Shown in pieces: positions 63,001-64,000 of a DNA stretch of 64,000 bases; position 1 is the first letter of the stretch, and each line of letters opens with the position of its first letter. Under the pieces are notes generated by a model. It made no database searches. It was not told the DNA's origin and worked only from the letters and a program-made list of their open reading frames with translations. The stretch lies in NCBI RefSeq assembly GCF_024359525.1, contig NZ_JAKZEU010000003.1, forward strand, positions 374,296 through 438,295. The letters are read 5' to 3'. The position numbers and the translations under genes are program-made. The DNA is from Paracoccus albicereus. Its GTDB lineage: Bacteria > Pseudomonadota > Alphaproteobacteria > Rhodobacterales > Rhodobacteraceae.

Positions 63001-63648
63001 TTAGGCGGCTTTCCGGCGGATCAAGCGGAATGCGCCAAGCCCTGCCAGCAGCAGCAGTGACGACGCGGGCAAGGGTACCGCCGGGGGCGAGGTGTCCGCG
63101 ACAGCTGTTCCACTGCGCCCATTGATCGAACCGCCGCAATAGAGGCCGTTGCCAACACCCGTCATCCGCACGCTGTATTCGCACAGGCCGCCAGCACGGC
63201 CCGTATTGCCCAGCAGGATATAGTTGCCCGGAAGTTGACCGAAGTAGAGAACGCCCCGCGCTGCTTTCACGAAATCGAACTTCGCGACACCATTCGCGTC
63301 CGAGGTGATGAAACGCTGGTTGGTCACCCCAAATCCCGACGCGATCACCGCCGGATCTGTGTTGGGTATGCGGTTCAGCGCCGGAGAACCGGTCGCCACG
63401 CCATCGACGCTCAGCAACTGCGCGGACAGCACATGATCCATCAACCAGGATTGCGATGCGGCAGTGTCGTTTCCGTTGTCGAGCGTCAGGCGCACGACGG
63501 TCGACTTGCCCAGCAGGCTCGAATAGCCGCCGGTTGCGGACCCCGCATCCAGACCGATCTCGAAATCATACTGAAAGGTCGCGGCACTTGACGCCGTTGC
63601 GACAAGCGAGGCTGCGACTGTCAGCGCAGCCAATAATTTTCTCAACAT
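63001..63648 (-). CDS. VPLPA-CTERM sorting-domain protein
   Basis: A 215-residue exported protein. The N-terminus is a signal peptide (cleavage near SSAATF) and the C-terminus is a textbook VPLPA-CTERM tripartite signal: VPLPASS, a hydrophobic helix and a final RRK cluster. Such tails are cut by exosortase-type enzymes and the protein goes to the cell surface or matrix. The middle (~160 residues, beta-rich, two cysteines in the second half) is not recognised. ATG at 63648 has GAGGG upstream. It stands between tuf and rpsJ. Confidence 0.88.
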   Translation of the reverse strand: MLRKLLAALTVAASLVATASSAATFQYDFEIGLDAGSATGGYSSLLGKSTVVRLTLDNGNDTAASQSWLMDHVLSAQLLSVDGVATGSPALNRIPNTDPAVIASGFGVTNQRFITSDANGVAKFDFVKAARGVLYFGQLPGNYILLGNTGRAGGLCEYSVRMTGVGNGLYCGGSINGRSGTAVADTSPPAVPLPASSLLLLAGLGAFRLIRRKAA

Positions 63649-63683
63649 GAACAAAGCCCTCATTACACGTACACACGGCACTG

Positions 63684-63713
63684 ATTTTGCTTCAAACTTT
63701 ACGTGAATGGCAA
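63684..63713 (-). promoter_or_regulatory. Candidate promoter of the VPLPA-CTERM gene
   Basis: On the minus strand TTGCCA (63713-63708) and CAAAAT (63689-63684) are 18 bases apart, about 35 bases before the start codon. This local AT-rich stretch contrasts with its surroundings. Confidence 0.5.
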
Positions 63714-63875
63714 GTTAGAAATTGCTGTTGGTTAATCCGCTCATGGTTGAAGGGAAAATAGACGGCGGTTGGTTCGCTTCCGGTCGGGTTGCTTCTGAGG
63801 TAGGCAGCACGGCGATACTGACCCGGTTTTCGCTTCGTCTGTACGCGCGATCACCGGCCTGCCTCGCGACACGAC

Positions 63876-63903
63876 AAGGCCCGCCCCTTCGGGACGGGCC
63901 TTT
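63876..63903. terminator. Hairpin after tuf
   Basis: AAGGCCCG-CCCC and GGGA-CGGGCCTT form a long GC hairpin 40 bp after the tuf stop. The T-run is weak on both strands (TTGTCG on minus, TTTCGCC on plus). The rest of the tuf-VPLPA gap (63714-63875) shows no gene. Confidence 0.65.
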
Positions 63904-63942
63904 CGCCTTTGGCGACGCGGGATCGCTCCCGCGTGCGTCAGA

Positions 63943-64000
63943 TCACTTCAGGATCTTCGCGACCACACCGGCACCCACGGTGCGGCCGCCTTCGCGGATG
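63943..64000 (-). CDS. tuf: Elongation factor Tu (3' end only)
   Basis: The last 19 codons of EF-Tu, ending IREGGRTVGAGVVAKILK and TGA. This is the invariant C-terminus of the translation GTPase that delivers aminoacyl-tRNA. The rest lies outside the window. Its place upstream of the S10 operon is canonical apart from the intervening VPLPA-CTERM gene. Confidence 0.95.
   Translation of the reverse strand, partial: IREGGRTVGAGVVAKILK

Noticed and set aside
1..64000. CRISPR array, prophage, integron or intact insertion sequence
   Set aside because: No regularly spaced repeats, cas genes, integrase, transposase or phage structural genes were found in the window.

Overview
The window is high-GC chromosomal DNA from an alphaproteobacterium of the Rhodobacterales, most likely a Paracoccus-like member of the Rhodobacteraceae; I cannot name the species. 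The reasons are the bztABCD amino-acid transport operon, a small NDUFS4-type complex I protein, an ATP12 F1-ATPase chaperone, a VPLPA-CTERM protein, a LuxR/LuxI pair, ATGA-overlapped operons and the residue style of the ribosomal proteins. It is mostly core genome. I saw no prophage, no intact insertion sequence, no integrase and no CRISPR array.

Positions 1-9000 hold the 5' part of smc, then mogA, a BCCT osmolyte transporter, argG, a GST-like protein, ilvA, a divergent signalling pair (HPt protein and receiver-PP2C phosphatase) and a Nudix hydrolase. From 9200 to 15200 a tightly overlapped operon runs hslO-nudL-cca-ABC exporter-RNA methyltransferase behind a heat-shock-like promoter. From 15200 to 24600 come two YkuD L,D-transpeptidases flanking a CAP lipoprotein, a charged protein behind a GGAAC-N16-CGTT promoter, hemH with a methyltransferase, then comF, grxC, a nitrilase-family hydrolase, a MarR regulator, ubiG, a proline iminopeptidase and tspO. 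From 24529 to 30230 is the rimP-nusA-rnpM(ylxR)-infB unit with a promoter and a terminator-bearing leader.

From 30300 to 35820 lie an XRE regulator, a quinone reductase, a BI-1/YccA protein, tRNA-Arg(TCT), MliC, GNAT and NDUFS4-like genes, periplasmic sodC and two I78-type lipoproteins. From 35820 to 40620 is bztABCD with a 12-bp intercistronic hairpin after bztA. From 40640 to 44800 are ATP12, a HAD phosphatase, rluC, crcB and rarA. A quorum-sensing luxR-luxI pair (44858-46126) follows directly downstream of the ribosomal cluster.

From 46411 to 64000, all on the minus strand, runs the S10-spc-alpha cluster, ending at the window edge in tuf. The gene order is canonical but it is cut into separate units. 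A terminator and a promoter lie between rplP and rpmC. Another terminator after rpmD is followed by two foreign genes and a new promoter before rplO. A VPLPA-CTERM gene sits between tuf and rpsJ. L3 carries an 84-residue acidic Ala/Glu-rich tail.

The most useful regulatory observation is a GGAAC-N16-CGTT motif, the consensus of EcfG-type general-stress sigma factors. It stands in the right orientation before the charged protein at 17327 and before sodC, with weaker variants before a stress-type flavin-fold protein and the GST. No clearly new defence or mobile system is visible. The best candidates for new biology are this stress regulon with its unknown member, the segmented ribosomal cluster and the luxR upstream repeats.
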